In this document: in pieces, positions 1 through 10,929 of the stretch
Numbering within the stretch: position 1 is the stretch's first letter
How the letters are laid out: every line of letters starts with the position of its first letter
Origin: Closterium sp. NIES-65
Taxonomy: Eukaryota > Streptophyta > Zygnematophyceae > Desmidiales > Closteriaceae
DNA length: 64,000 bases
Direction of reading: 5' to 3'
Assembly (NCBI GenBank): GCA_948144175.1
Contig: CANXME010002275.1
Coordinates: 4,215,001 to 4,279,000 of the forward strand
Position numbers and translations under genes: made by a program
Notes under the pieces: generated by a model
What the model saw: the letters and a program-made list of their open reading frames with translations, nothing else
What the model was told of the DNA's origin: nothing
Databases searched by the model: none

Positions 1-568
1 GTAGGGCCGGGGCGCGTCGGTAGGACTGGTAGCGGCTAAGCGGCTTGGCTGCTGGGCGGCGCGGCGGTCGGGCGGCTCGGCGACTAGGCGGCTCAGGTTC
101 TAGGCGGCTCGGCTGCTAGGCGGCTCGGCGGTCGGGCGGCTCGGCGAATCGGCTGTTGGGCGGCTCGGCTGCTGGGCGGCTCAGCGGCTCTGCTGCTGGG
201 CGGCTCGGCGGCTCCGCTGCTGGGCGGCTCGGTAGAGGCGGCGTCGAGGCCGCGTAGGAGGCGGCGTCGGGGCCGCTTAGGAGCGGTAGCGGGGCCGCGG
301 AGGGGCGGCGACGGGTCCCTAAGGGGAGGGCGACACACTGGGCGCGCCTCAGTCAGGAGCGACTCGATCTCAGGGCAGAAAAAAAATCGAAGTTCAGTGG
401 TGGGCCCTAGGAAGTTCCCACGAGGGAACTTGCTCTACACCATGTGAGAATTGAGGAATGAAGAAGAACTAGCACAAAGTTGGGTACTAGTAGGAAACCC
501 TAGGAAACTGTACCCCATAGTGTCTACCCCACTATAGCCTACACAAGCTATATAATATGAGTTTGACA
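1..568 (-). mobile_element. 5' end of a minus-strand Ty1/copia element, cut by window edge
   Basis: This is the 5' end of a minus-strand copia element; its coding region and other LTR lie beyond the left edge. The visible parts, in + coordinates, are a GC-rich leader made of GGGCGGCTCGG-like repeats (1 to about 345), a palindromic GGGCCC (402-407), a perfect 8-bp stem (412-419 with 424-431), a primer-binding site like initiator tRNA-Met (about 429-442) and a complete LTR (443-568). The order matches the right ends of the copias at 2757-9730 and 12873-20245. It is inserted in the gypsy element, whose protease reading frame resumes immediately after position 568. Confidence 0.8.
443..568 (-). 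repeat. Copia LTR (5' LTR of the edge element)
   Basis: This 126-bp LTR begins TGTGAGAATTG and ends GTTTGACA, so it has TG...CA ends in window orientation. It aligns by eye with the LTRs at 9599-9730 and 20116-20245 (shared GTGTACCCC, CCCACTATAGCC and TATAATATG-type blocks). The expected 5-bp target duplication would be CTTAG at 569-573, but the partner copy is outside the window. Confidence 0.8.
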
Positions 569-2756
569 CTTAGCCGTTGCTTACCGGAGATAGACGCACA
601 CTTAGTCGACGGCACGCCACTTGCCATACGGGAAAAGGTAGAGAGAGTCAAAGTCCGCTGCGGGGGGAATTTCGGGTTTACACAGGAAATGCTCGCAACG
701 ACACTGGATGGGCACAATATTTTACTGGGACGTGATTGGCTGCGACGGTATAACCCGCGAATTGACTGGACGACGGGTAGCTGCACCGTGCGAAGTAGTG
801 GTAACTGGGTCGAGCTACCTCGCTGGCAGTCGCCCGAGTCTTCAACGGTACACGTCATTGCCATCACAATGAAACGGGCTGTCGCTGCTGGAGCTGACAT
901 GTACGCAGTAGACATCGCAGTAGTAGAGGAAGCAGAGCAGCCGAGCGATTTCAAGAAACTGCTGGCACCCGTACCACTCGAATTACAGGAACTGTTGAAA
1001 TGATACCTCGGGATTTTCCCCGACGACTTACTGGAAGGACTGCCACCTCAACGAGCACATGACCACCGAATTGAATTAGAACCGGGGGCACAGCCAACCG
1101 TCCAGCGCCAGTTCAGACTGACACAGCCCGAGCTCGACGAACTAAAGAAGCAGTTAGATTTCCTGTTAGAGAAAAAAATCATCCGACCGAGCTCGTCACC
1201 GTTCGCCGCACCGATATTGTTCACGCCGAAAAAAGACGGGGGTTTTCGCATGTGTATCGACTACAGAGCACTGAACAGGGTAACATTCAAGTCACGATAC
1301 CCCATTCCCCGCGCCGACGAACTGATCGACCAAATGCGAACAGCACGGGCTTTTTCGAAAATAGATTGACGGGGAGGTTACCATCATATTAGGGTCGAAC
1401 CGTCGGACTGCGCCAAAACAGCTTTCAGGACTAGGTACGGGTCGTTCGAGCACATTGTGATGCCATTCGGGCTGACCAACGCACCGGCGACTTTTCAGAT
1501 GACCATGAACGAGGCATTTAGGCCGCTCTTAGATAAATGTGTAATAGTTTACCTCGACGACATCCTAGTTTACAGTCGGGATAAGCAGCAGCACTTAGCA
1601 GATCTAGAAGCAGTGTTTAAGGTTTTAGACGAGCACAGATTACTGACCAAGGGTTCCAAGTGCGAGTTCTTCCGGGATAGGCTAGAAGTTTTGGGGCACG
1701 TTATTTCGGGGGCTGGAGTTGAAATCGACCCAAAGAAGCTGGATACGGTAAAAGCGTGGCATCCCCCGACGAACATCACGGAGTTGCAGAGCTTTTTAGG
1801 GTTCCTTAATTATGTGCGTCGGTTCGTCCCCGATATGGCGCGATTAACTGCCCCACTGACGGATTTACTGCGGAAGGGGGTCGCTTTTTCGTGGGGGGAG
1901 AAAGAGCATGCTGCCTTCTCTGCCCTGAAAAATGTTCTCTGTTCACCACCCGTCCTGTGCATCGCCGACCCACACCGCCCATTTGAAGTAGTTACCGACG
2001 CAAGCGATATCGCCATCGGAGCCGTACTGCTACAGGATTTCGGCAATTGTCTATAGCCTATCGCATACGAGTCACGAAAACTGCATCCGCCCGAGAAAAA
2101 TTACCCGATACATGACCGCGAAATGCATGCGATCATGCACGCGTTCAAAGTATGGCGTTGTTACTTGACTGGCGCAGACGTGACAGTGTGGACAGACCAT
2201 AAATCACTACAGTATCTTCACGCACCGCCACACCTCAACCCACGTCAGATTCGCTGGCTCAATTTCCTCGAATCCGACTTTCACTACACGGTCACTTACA
2301 AAAAGGGAGCCTCGAACATCGCCGACGCACTGACCCGCCCCACTGCCCAGATCCACGCAATACTACTCGCCCAGACAAGCCCGCTACTGCCAGGTCTATT
2401 CACCCACAGGTACCAAACGGATCCATTCTTTACAGGAGGAAATTCACAACAGTTCGCAGCAGCAAGGGGAGTCTATTACGTAAAAACTGGGACTGACCGC
2501 ATTTGGGTGCCTGAGTATACACTACTACGGGAATTACTATTCCAGGAGGCACACGACGGAGTTACCTCGGGGCATTTCGAAGTAGAAAAAACACGGCAGC
2601 ATCTGCAGCGGTATTATTACTGGCCCGAAATGTTGACCGACGTACAACGACACGTGGCATTGTGTCCCACTTGTCGGCTCATGAAATCGTCATGACAGCG
2701 GCCGGCGGGACAGTTGCAGCCGATACCACCCCCAGAGCGTGCTTGGCAGCAGGTGA
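569..2756 (+). pseudogene. Ty3/gypsy pol, part 1: protease C-terminus, RT, RNase H, integrase zinc domain
   Basis: This is the first surviving part of the gypsy polyprotein. It starts inside the retropepsin domain, with the conserved ILLGRDWL block near 718-745; the catalytic Asp motif is lost to the left. Reverse transcriptase follows, with MPFGLTNAP at about 1460 and the catalytic YLDD box at about 1551-1562. RNase H (DASDIAIGAVL and TDHKSLQYL) and the H-H-C-C zinc domain of integrase (CPTC near 2660) come next. The frame is continuous from about 570 to 2695, broken only by stops at 1001-1003, 1367-1369, 2054-2056 and 2693-2695. Gag is absent. The frame continues at 9736 after removal of the copia at 2757-9730, so that insertion, not decay, split the gene. 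Confidence 0.9.
2752..2756 (+). repeat. 5-bp target duplication GGTGA, left copy
   Basis: GGTGA directly precedes the left LTR at 2757 and is repeated directly after the right LTR at 9731-9735. This defines the exact ends of the inserted copia. Confidence 0.9.
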
Positions 2757-2888
2757 TGTTGAAATGAATGAACAGGAATGAGTGAACTAACAGTGAAATG
2801 AGTACAAGTACCTAACCCTAGAATTGTGTACCCCCTATAGGCTAACCCACTGTAGCCTAAACAAGCACAATGTATATAATGTTTGACA
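2757..2888 (-). repeat. Copia 1 LTR (3' LTR)
   Basis: The LTR runs from TGTTGAAATG to GTTTGACA. The adjacent purine tract is read on the minus strand as CCAATAGGGGTG immediately before the LTR, as expected for plus-strand priming. Confidence 0.92.
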
Positions 2889-3050
2889 CACCCCTATTGG
2901 CAAATTGGGGGAGAACTAGGGGTCACAAGACCAGTCAAGTAAAGCAAAGCAAAGCAAGCTCAGGGTGGATCACAAAGTCACCACACATTCCGAGCACAAG
3001 TTCAAGGCCACAAGGCCAGTTCACAAGCATGAGTACATATATGTATAAGG

Positions 3051-6000
3051 CTAGACAAACAAGAACAGGTATATATATATGTAACAGTACAGGCAAGGTG
3101 AAGAGGTGAGCAAGTGAGGCAAGACAGGTACAAGACTCAGCTGGGTGCAGAAGCGCTGATAATCACAAGGCGCAAGTGCCTTGGTGAAGACATCAGCAGT
3201 GTTGGCCTCAGAGGCCACGTACGCAAGCCGCAACTCACCACGCTGCTGTAGCTCACGAGGAAGGAAGTAGCGGAGAGCAATGTGCTTTGTTCTGTGCTCC
3301 AGTCTCTACTCTCGACACAAGGCCAGCATGGACTTGAGGAGAACAAGGCGGCTCTCCAAGGCCGGTCAGCAGGTAGCTGAGCCAGCGAAGCTCCTGAGCA
3401 GCCATGGCCCCTGCGTAGATCTCAGCCTCACAACTGAAGCCAAGAACAAACGACGAGCGAGTAGCCCGCCACGAAACAGAGCCGGAGCCAAGGCTGAAGG
3501 TGTAACCCTATGACGACCGCTGCGTAGCCTGGTCGTCAGCCCAAGAAGCGTCTGCGTGACCAGTGAGGACCACTGGACTCCGCCCTCCAAGCACTAGCCC
3601 CATGCCCGACGTACTGCACAAATAGCGCAACACCCTCTTCGCTGCAGCCATGTGCTCTGGTCGGTGTCTCCCAGGAGCAACATAGCGTGCGAGAATGCTA
3701 AGAGGGTATGCAAGGTCAGGTCGTGTGCAGGTCATCAGGTACATGAGGCAGCCAACAAGCTCTGGGTACGGGCCACTCGACTATACGGACTCATCCGAAG
3801 GCAGAGCTGAGAGCGAGTGGCGAGTAGGCAGAGGTGTGGCCTGAGGCGAGGAGTACGTGAAGCCGAAGCGGTGAAGGACCTGCTGCACCATGTGTGACTG
3901 AGTCAGGGTAATGGTGCGCTGTGCTCTGTCCCGGGTGATCTGCAAGCCAAGGTAGCTGCGTAGTTCACCCAGGTCTCTGCACGTGTGTCTCTTCTGCAGC
4001 TCGGACTTCACGTGGGCGAGTCCAGCAGTGTCAGCAGTGGCAAAGACCAAGTCGTTGACGTACACGAGGATGTAGAGCGGCGGCAAAGAGGTGTCGGTGC
4101 GCAGAAACAGCGACGGGTCGGCAGTAGAGGGAGCAAACCCAAGAGCTGCAAGCGTAGTCCTCAGTGTGTCGTGCCACTCACGTGGTGCCTGGCGGAGACC
4201 GTAGACTGGCCGCCGGAGGCTCCACTGGGTGCCAGGAGGAAAAGTCCCAGTGAAGCCAGGTGGACGGCGCAGCCAGATCTCCTCGTGCAGGCTACCCTGC
4301 AAGAAAGCAGTGCTGAAGTCAAGAGAGTGAAGCTCGTAGTCGCGCTGAGCGGCTATGTGCAGCAGCACCCGAAGAGTGGTCATCTTCGGGGTGGGAGAGA
4401 AGGTCTGAAAGTAGTCAACTCCCTACCGCTAACTGAAGCCACGAGCCACGTAACGCGCCTTGAAGACAGGCGGAGAACCCGGCGGCCGCTTCACCCTGAA
4501 AATTCACATGCCACTGACGATGTTCGCCCCAGGAGGGGGGACAGCGTCAACGTAGGTGCCTGTGGACTTCCAGGAAGCCATCTCTGCATCCATAGCTGCC
4601 TGCCACTGAGAAGAGTAGGGACCCTCTATCGCCTCCGCGTAAGAGCGCGGAGTCGGGATGTCAAGTGCATCCGGGTCTCCCTCAGGGGTAAGCAGTACGG
4701 ACACGAGATGAGGTGAAGAAGCAACCAAGCACTGGAACTCCTCCTGCCTGTCCTCAAGGACGTCCGTGCCAAGGGCACACTCACCCCCGACGGACGGAGG
4801 ACAGACAGCCTCAGACTCTGCGACAAGACTAGCAGCGTAGTCTAGACGACAGCGAGCAGCAAAGTCGATGAGCTCAGTAACTAGGGCACACGCAGCAGTG
4901 GACTCGAAAGAAGGGTCAGTGACGACAGTAGCAAGGAGACGCGTGACAGTAGGACTGGTAGCACGAAGAGAGTCCGACTCCGGGTCGGGAAGAGCAGGAA
5001 GAGAGGACCCAGGAGGAGAAGGCAAAGGGGCACGCAGAGGAGCAGTGCACGGACGCAGAGACATCCGGTGCGTGCCAGGGACAGGAGGAGAACGCTGACG
5101 CGAACCGCAACCACTAGTGCGCGCAGTACGGACACGCGACGCAGGGCGAGACGCAGGCTCACGACGCTCAGCAAGACCTCCAGTAGGACCAATGTAGGGA
5201 GAAGTAGCAGGTAGTGGGGAGGCGGGCTGTAACTGTAACCGTGACTGGACAGGCTGTGGACACTCTAAGGGAGGAGGAGGACCGAGAGAAGGCGAGAGAC
5301 CAAGAACCTGCTGAAGGAGCGGAACGAAGTACGGCCGCGGCCGTGCAGCTACTCCAGAACCAGCAGAGACACCAGCGCCAGGGTCCTCAACAACAGCAGC
5401 AGCTCCAACTCCCGGGTCCTCAGCACCCGCAGCAGCTCCAACGCCCGACTCCACAGCACCAGCAGCAGCACCAGTGCCAGGGTCCTCAGCACCAGCAGCA
5501 GCTCCAACGCCCGGGTCTGCAGCACCTGCAGGAGCTCCAGCGCCCGGGTCCTCAGCACCAGCAGGAGCTCCAACGCCCGGGTCCTCAGCACCAGCAGCAG
5601 CTCCAACGCCCGGGTCCTGAGCACCAGCAGCAGCTCCAACGCTCGGGTCCTCAGCACCAGCACGACCAGTAGAGTCTCCAGCACCAGCAGCACCCCCAGC
5701 AGCAGCGGGGTCCGGGACACCAGGCACACCACTCCAAAGAGTGCAGCGCCGCTCGTACCACTCACAGATCCGCTCACGGGAGGGGAGCTCCCGACCAGGA
5801 GAAGAAGCACTGGCACCAGTCCCAGTAGAACGCCTGGCTCCAGAGGTGCCTCTCCTGAGGCTGCAGTACTGTAAGTACCACTCACGCAGCTGCTCCGAGG
5901 AGAGGGCTCCTCCAGGTGTAATACTCCCAGGCTCAGCACCTCCAGACTCAGAACCCCCAGACTCCAGACTCAGCAGCTCTGCACCCCCATGCTCAGCACC

Positions 6001-8940
6001 ACCAGGCTCAGTACCCCCAGACTCCGCACCCCCAGGCCCCGCACCCCCAGGCTCCGCACCCCCAGGCTCCGCACCCCTAGGCTCCGCACCCCCAGGCTCC
6101 GCACCCCTAGGCTCCGCACCCCCAGGCTCCGCACCCCTAGGCTCCGCACCCACAGCAGGACGAGAGTCGACAGCTACCTCAACATGCTCAACCGGATCTA
6201 CCTGAGACACACCTGAGGGAGCGGCACCCTGAGGGGGGAGGGGGTCTACGACAGCAGCACTTGGCGCAAGGAAGAGAGGCGGGGGGGGAAGCAGGGCAGT
6301 GCGATAGGGGAAGAGGCGGTAGTAGGGGACGGACTCGTCAAAAGTGACGTCCTGAGAGGGCAAGACTCGGCGTGAGGTGGCGTGGTAAAACTGCCAACCA
6401 GGCGCGTCCGGGGCAAAGCCAAGGAAGACGCAGGGAACAGCACGGGAGGAGAGCTTGTCCGCAGACGTATCGCGGACAAAAGCTCGAGATCCCCAGACCC
6501 GGAAACGCGACGCATCGCCAACCTCCCCCGTCCACAGCAGTGTGGGTGAGGTCTCCGGCAAGGAGACACGGGGCCAGAGGTTGAGCTGATGCGCAGCGTA
6601 CCGGACCGCAAACGGCCACAGAAAGTGGGGGGCAGCCGCATGGATCAAGGAGGTACGGGCGACCTCCATGACCAGGCCAATGCGGCGCTCCGCAACCCCA
6701 TTCTGCTGTGGTGAGGCCGGAAGCGTGAACGACTGCTCAATGCCGTGCTCAGCACAGTAGGCTGCGAAGAGGTCGGAGGAGAACTCACCACCTCTGTAAG
6801 AGTGCAAGCGCAGGACAGGAAAGTCCGAGTGGAAACGCTCGCTGAGCTGGAGACGGGCTCTGCGGATCCAAGGGATCAAGACATCAGGGACCTCACCCTT
6901 GGTGCGCAAGGGGAAGACTGTGGTGTAGCGCGAGTAGTCGTCAACAATTATCAGGAAGTACCTCTCCTGACCCTGACCACGAACGCGGGCTGGGCCCCAC
7001 ACGTCCATGTGGAGCGTCTGCAAGGGAGCAGTCGTCGGGAGAAACGAGGAGGAGTGAGGAGCGGCGCGCTGCTGACCCTCGACGCAGGGAAAACAGGGAG
7101 GAGCAGGCGAGGGTGGGAGGGGAGGGAGGACTCTGGGAAGACCGGAGACAAGGTATCGGGAGTGCATGGCACGAAGGCGCTGCACACACGGGTGGCCAAG
7201 TCGGTGGTGCCAGAGGACAGTCTCGTGCGCCAGAGAGCGACACGAGCAGGGGGCAGACAGCTGACCTGACGCGGACGCAGACGCAGACGCAGTGACCTGA
7301 GGGGACTCAGTGGTCAGTGTGTACAGGTCCGACTCCGGTTGCCGAGTGAAGGTAGCCAAGTGGCGGCCCGTACGAGCACACGTGCAGTGTGTCACGCGCT
7401 CGTAGGCAGGGGTGAACTGGTGAACACCCCCGTCCTGGAGTGCACTACCTGCCACCAAGTTCGTAGAGAACGAGGGGAGGTGGAGACCTGACAGTGTGCC
7501 CAACGGGACCGCAGGACAGGGAAGGACAGTGGAGGAGGTCGCAATGACTGGACCCCCAGAGGGGTCAGCGAGGGAGACAGCAACTGGCCGAGCAAGCGGC
7601 TCAAGGGCAGTGCGGTCACGAAAGAAGCAGCAAGAAGCACATGAGTCCAGTGTGAAGGTGTGCAGTGCTGTCGTCGACTCAGTACCAGGGGGGGCAGACG
7701 CACAAGCACCTAGAGCAGCTGCCTCACCAGCACCTGGGGTAGCAGACACGCGAGTACCTGGAGCAGCAGACGCACTAGTCCTAATGCCCGGGTCGGGCGG
7801 CACACACAGGTACTCAGCACCCTCTCCACTAGTAGACATCACATACATAGCAGTGAGAATAGCATCAAAGTCTAGAGCATAGATATCAATCCCCTTCTTC
7901 AGGAGATCAACCCAGCGGGGCAGCTCAGTGGCCTGAGGGAACTGAACACGCCAAGCGTCGTTGAGACGAGCGAAGCAGCGCTGTGTGGCGTGCGGTCCCC
8001 CACACGGCTGACCAGTGCGGTCACCAGTGCGAATGACGTACGTGCAGCTAAAGCCACCCCCACCGCTGGCACTAGCCCCTCCAGTCGCGCCACCACCCCC
8101 ACCGCCGCCACCGCCCCCACTACCGCCTCCCCCGCTGTCACCGCCACCGCCCTTGCCCCCTTTGCCCTTGCTGCTGCGGCGCCCGCTCGAAGCAGACGCA
8201 GTCCCGACCTTCTCAGCACCAAGGAGGTCAACAGCAGCAGCAGAGGCGACAGAGGGAAGAAGGGGGGAAGGAGAACACCCCTCAAAGAACGCGGTACGGG
8301 GGTCGCCACGAGAGGCACCTACAGCGACTATGCTAGCCTCAGCTGCAAGCAGTTCCTTCTCGAGGAGGGCAATGGTGAGCTCAGTGGGGCAGCGAGCTAG
8401 GAAGTGGTCCCTGACAGCACGAAGTTTGTCAGGGAGGCGGGTGACTAGGTGGTAGAGAGTGAGCCAGAGTGGGGGTGGGTTCTTGGCAAGGAACTCATCA
8501 GGCATGGCGGCGCGGAAGCGAGCCTCACTAGTGCAGAGGTGCGTAATGAGGTCAGCGACTGTGTGGAAAGAGGCTAAGTCGGGGAACAGGTAGGGAAGAG
8601 AGAGACGGCCTAGTGCGGCAGAGGCCGGTGAGGAGTAGCGGGCAACGACAGCAGTTTACAGTGCCTGTGCAGTCTTGTGCTGCCTAAAGTGTTCGCGCTC
8701 ATCTATCGGCAGGGAGTTGCGAATAGCGAAGCGAGCGTGGGCGTCACGAGTCTGCCACTGTGAGCGGGCAGTGCTGTCAGCAGTAGCAGCAGGAGTAGGA
8801 GCATGGCCTAGGGCGTGATCGTACAGTGAGATGTCCTCCTTGGCAGTGAGCTGTAGGAAGAGGTGTAGATCATCTAGCCAGGTTTCGAACTTCACTGGGC
8901 GGCCCTCAGCATCGAAAGAAAGTACAGGAGGGCTATCCAT
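3051..8940 (-). pseudogene. Copia 1 gag-pol polyprotein, disrupted
   Basis: Reading starts at the ATG at 8940 (MDSPPVLSFDAEG), matching the start of the related element at 19134. Domains in order are: gag; a glycine-rich stretch; a cysteine/histidine finger; protease with a DSCAS motif where DSGAS is expected; integrase with HHRLGH and CFPC; a long GAEPGG-repeat linker; reverse transcriptase; and RNase H with the C-terminal TADVFTKAL motif. Stops interrupt at 8656-8658, near 4504, twice near 4420-4435, at 3779-3781 and near 3508. At least one frameshift lies between about 3240 and 3500. Three catalytic motifs are altered: DSCAS in protease, HSYRGGEF for HSDRGGEF in integrase, and YVND for YVDD in reverse transcriptase. 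It cannot encode a working polyprotein. Confidence 0.93.
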
Positions 8941-9598
8941 AGCAGTAGTAGGAGTAATAGCAGTAGGGACACCCCAAAAACAGTAGGCAGTGCGACTCAG
9001 GTAGGGCGGCTCGGTCCAGTACGGACGGCGCAGCTCGGTTCAGGTAGGGCGGCGCGGCCCGGTTCGGGCGGCGCGGCTCGGTTTGGGCTGGGCGGCTCGG
9101 TTCGGGCGGCTCGGTTCGGGCGGCTCGGTTCGGGCTGGGCGGCTCGGTTCGGGCGGCTCGGTTCGGGCTACTCGGGTCGGGCGGCTCGTTCTGGGAGGGG
9201 GGGCCGTTCGGGGCCTCTAGGGGCAAGCGCGGGGCCGTAGGGGGCCGCTAAGGGCGAGCGCGGGGCCGATCGGGGCCTCTAGGGGCGAGCGCGGGGCCGT
9301 ACGGGGCCTCTAGGGGCAAGCGCGGGGCCGTAAGGGGGGCCCGCTAAGGGCGAGCGCGGGGCCGTAACGGGCCGCTAAGGGCGAGCGCGGGGCCGTTCGG
9401 GGCCTCTAGGGGCGAGCGCGGGGCCGTAAGGGGGGCCGCTAAGAGCGAGCGCGGGGCTGACGGGGGCCTCTAGAGAGGAGAGCGCGGGGCCAACGGGGCC
9501 GTTACAACCGAGGCGCCCTAGGGCGCAGGTAGGTAGGTAGGTAGGTAGGTAGTGGTGGGCCCTAAAATTCGGTCCTAGGAAGGACCTGCTCTATACCA
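8941..9598 (-). repeat. Copia 1 GC-rich repeated leader and primer site
   Basis: The segment between the gag start and the 5' LTR has two repeat blocks. One is a GGGCGGCTCGGTTC-type tandem repeat (about 9000-9190). The other has units of roughly 40-45 bp built on GGGGCCTCTAGGGGCGAGCG (about 9195-9500). A (GTAG)n run follows at about 9525-9552. Next to the LTR are GGGCCC (9557-9562), a 6-bp stem (9571-9576 with 9581-9586) and the primer site (about 9585-9598), which reads TGGTATAGAGCAGG on the sense strand. No credible coding sequence is seen. Confidence 0.8.
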
Positions 9599-9730
9599 TG
9601 TTGAAATGAATGAACAGGAATGAGTGAACTAACAGTGAAATGAGTACAAGTACCTAACCCTAGAATTGTGTACCCCCAATAGGCTAACCCACTGTAGCCT
9701 AAACAAGCACAATGTATATAATGTTTGATA
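9599..9730 (-). repeat. Copia 1 LTR (5' LTR)
   Basis: This is the second 132-bp LTR, differing from 2757-2888 at about two positions, including TA instead of CA at its right end. It is followed by the duplicated GGTGA at 9731-9735. Confidence 0.92.
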
Positions 9731-10209
9731 GGTGACGATGGACTTCGTCACGGGGTTACCGGTGGGGGCGAGTGGGAACGACGCGATCCTGGTCGTCGTC
9801 GATCGACTGACGAAAATGGCACATTTCGCAGCCTGCAAAAAAACAATCACAGCCGAAGAAACAGCACGCCTCTTCATCCCCACCGTCGTTCGACTGCACG
9901 GGATACCAGCCGCGATCATCAGCGATGGCGGCACGAAATTCACCAGCAACTTCTGGCGGAACCTGTGGCAGCAGTTTGGCACGCGACTGCAGTTCAGTTC
10001 ATCATACCACCCCGAAACCAACGGACAGACCATGGAACAGCTCATCAGGGCCACGTGTGACGACCCGACCACGTGGGAACAGCAACTGCCACTAATCGAA
10101 TTTGCGTACAACAACTCGCCATCCGCCACGACCCAACAGTCACCATTTTACCTAAACTACGGACAAGACCCGACAGTACCCATGACCCCGAATCCCGACA
10201 ACCCAGTAC
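9731..10209 (+). pseudogene. Ty3/gypsy integrase catalytic core (pol, part 2)
   Basis: This continues the gypsy frame from 2756. It shows MDFVTGLP, VVVDRLTKMAHF and IISDGGTKFTSNFW, which supply two of the three catalytic acidic residues. The region normally reading GQTERVN-like reads NGQTMEQLIRA, so about six codons including the third catalytic residue (Glu) appear deleted. The frame runs into the solo LTR at 10210, which adds a false stop, and resumes at 10355. Confidence 0.88.
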
Positions 10210-10349
10210 TGTGAAACAGTGAACGTGAATGAAGAAGAGAAGGGGGATTGAACTAGCAAGAATGAGGATACAAATAGCAAACCCTAGAAGGGTTGTACTC
10301 GCTATAGAGCACCCCACTACAGGCTAGAGCATAAGATAACATTCTGACA
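10210..10349 (-). repeat. Solo copia LTR
   Basis: This 140-bp sequence begins TGTGAAACAGTG and ends TTCTGACA. It is flanked on both sides by AGTAC (10205-10209 and 10350-10354). It resembles the other copia LTRs in the window (a CCCTAGAAGGGTTGTACTC block and an ACCCCACTACAGGCTAG block). The internal region is gone, consistent with recombination between two LTRs. The gypsy frame reads through cleanly once it and one duplication copy are removed. The strand is inferred from similarity to the minus-strand copias. Confidence 0.87.
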
Positions 10350-10926
10350 AGTACCACGAGCACAACAGTTCGCCAAAATATTACAAGTAGCACGGACCCG
10401 GGCAGCAGACGCAATAAAAAAATCGAACATCATCGCTAAACGCAACGCCGACCGCCACCGCAGACCTGTCACTTACCAGCCAAACGACTTAGTTTTACTT
10501 GACACTCAGAACCTCCGACTGCCCATCACCCCGAAACTCCGCCCCCAATACTGCGGGCCATTTCGCATAAGCCACATGCTTACACCCGTCACCGCCCACC
10601 TCCTCCTCCCTGCTGACTGGTACGTCAGCCCCTCATTCCACGTCAGCCTGCTTTGCCTTTACGTCCCGTCCACAAGCCAACTGCCACGCAATCGCCCAGC
10701 CAGCATAACAAGACCACCAACTGAACCAGTCATCACCCCCGAGAAAATTCTGAGTCACAGAGTTCGCGACCATCGAGGAGCCCGAAGGATCGAGTTCTTA
10801 CTCCGCTGGAAGGACCGTACACCCACCGAAGACAATTGGGTTCCCCTATATAGAATCGAAAACCACCCCGTCCTCACCGAGTATCTGCGCAACCGAAATT
10901 TCAGTGATGTACACGCACTTTCGTAA
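10350..10926 (+). pseudogene. Ty3/gypsy integrase C-terminus and chromodomain (pol, part 3)
   Basis: In the same frame as 9736-10209, this encodes the integrase C-terminal domain (KLRPQYCGPFRI) and a terminal chromodomain. In the chromodomain, EKILSHRVRD is followed by RIEFLLRWKD, NWVPLYRI and VLTEYLRNRN. A C-terminal chromodomain identifies the element as a chromovirus and is known in that family to direct integration toward particular chromatin. The stop codon ends at 10926. Confidence 0.88.
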
Positions 10927-10929
10927 GGA

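Larger units (their letters stand above)
2757..9730 (-). mobile_element. Full-length Ty1/copia element, minus strand (copia 1)
   Basis: This 6.97-kb element is bounded by 132-bp LTRs (2757-2888 and 9599-9730) and the duplication GGTGA. On its sense strand the order is 5' LTR, tRNA-Met-like primer site, stem-loop, GC-rich repeated leader, gag-pol, purine tract (next to 2889) and 3' LTR. The order protease, integrase, reverse transcriptase, RNase H assigns it to Ty1/copia. It interrupts the gypsy integrase between the zinc domain and the catalytic core. By eye the LTRs differ at two of 132 positions, which suggests a recent insertion, although the coding region is heavily damaged. Confidence 0.95.

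Noticed and set aside
93..338. Minus-strand ORF in the first 340 bp
   Set aside because: It lies in the GC-rich repeated leader of a copia element; the same repeat at 9000-9500 and 19200-20040 is also non-coding.
5214..6216. Plus-strand Q- and P-rich ORFs
   Set aside because: They are antisense to the GAEPGG-repeat linker of the copia 1 polyprotein.
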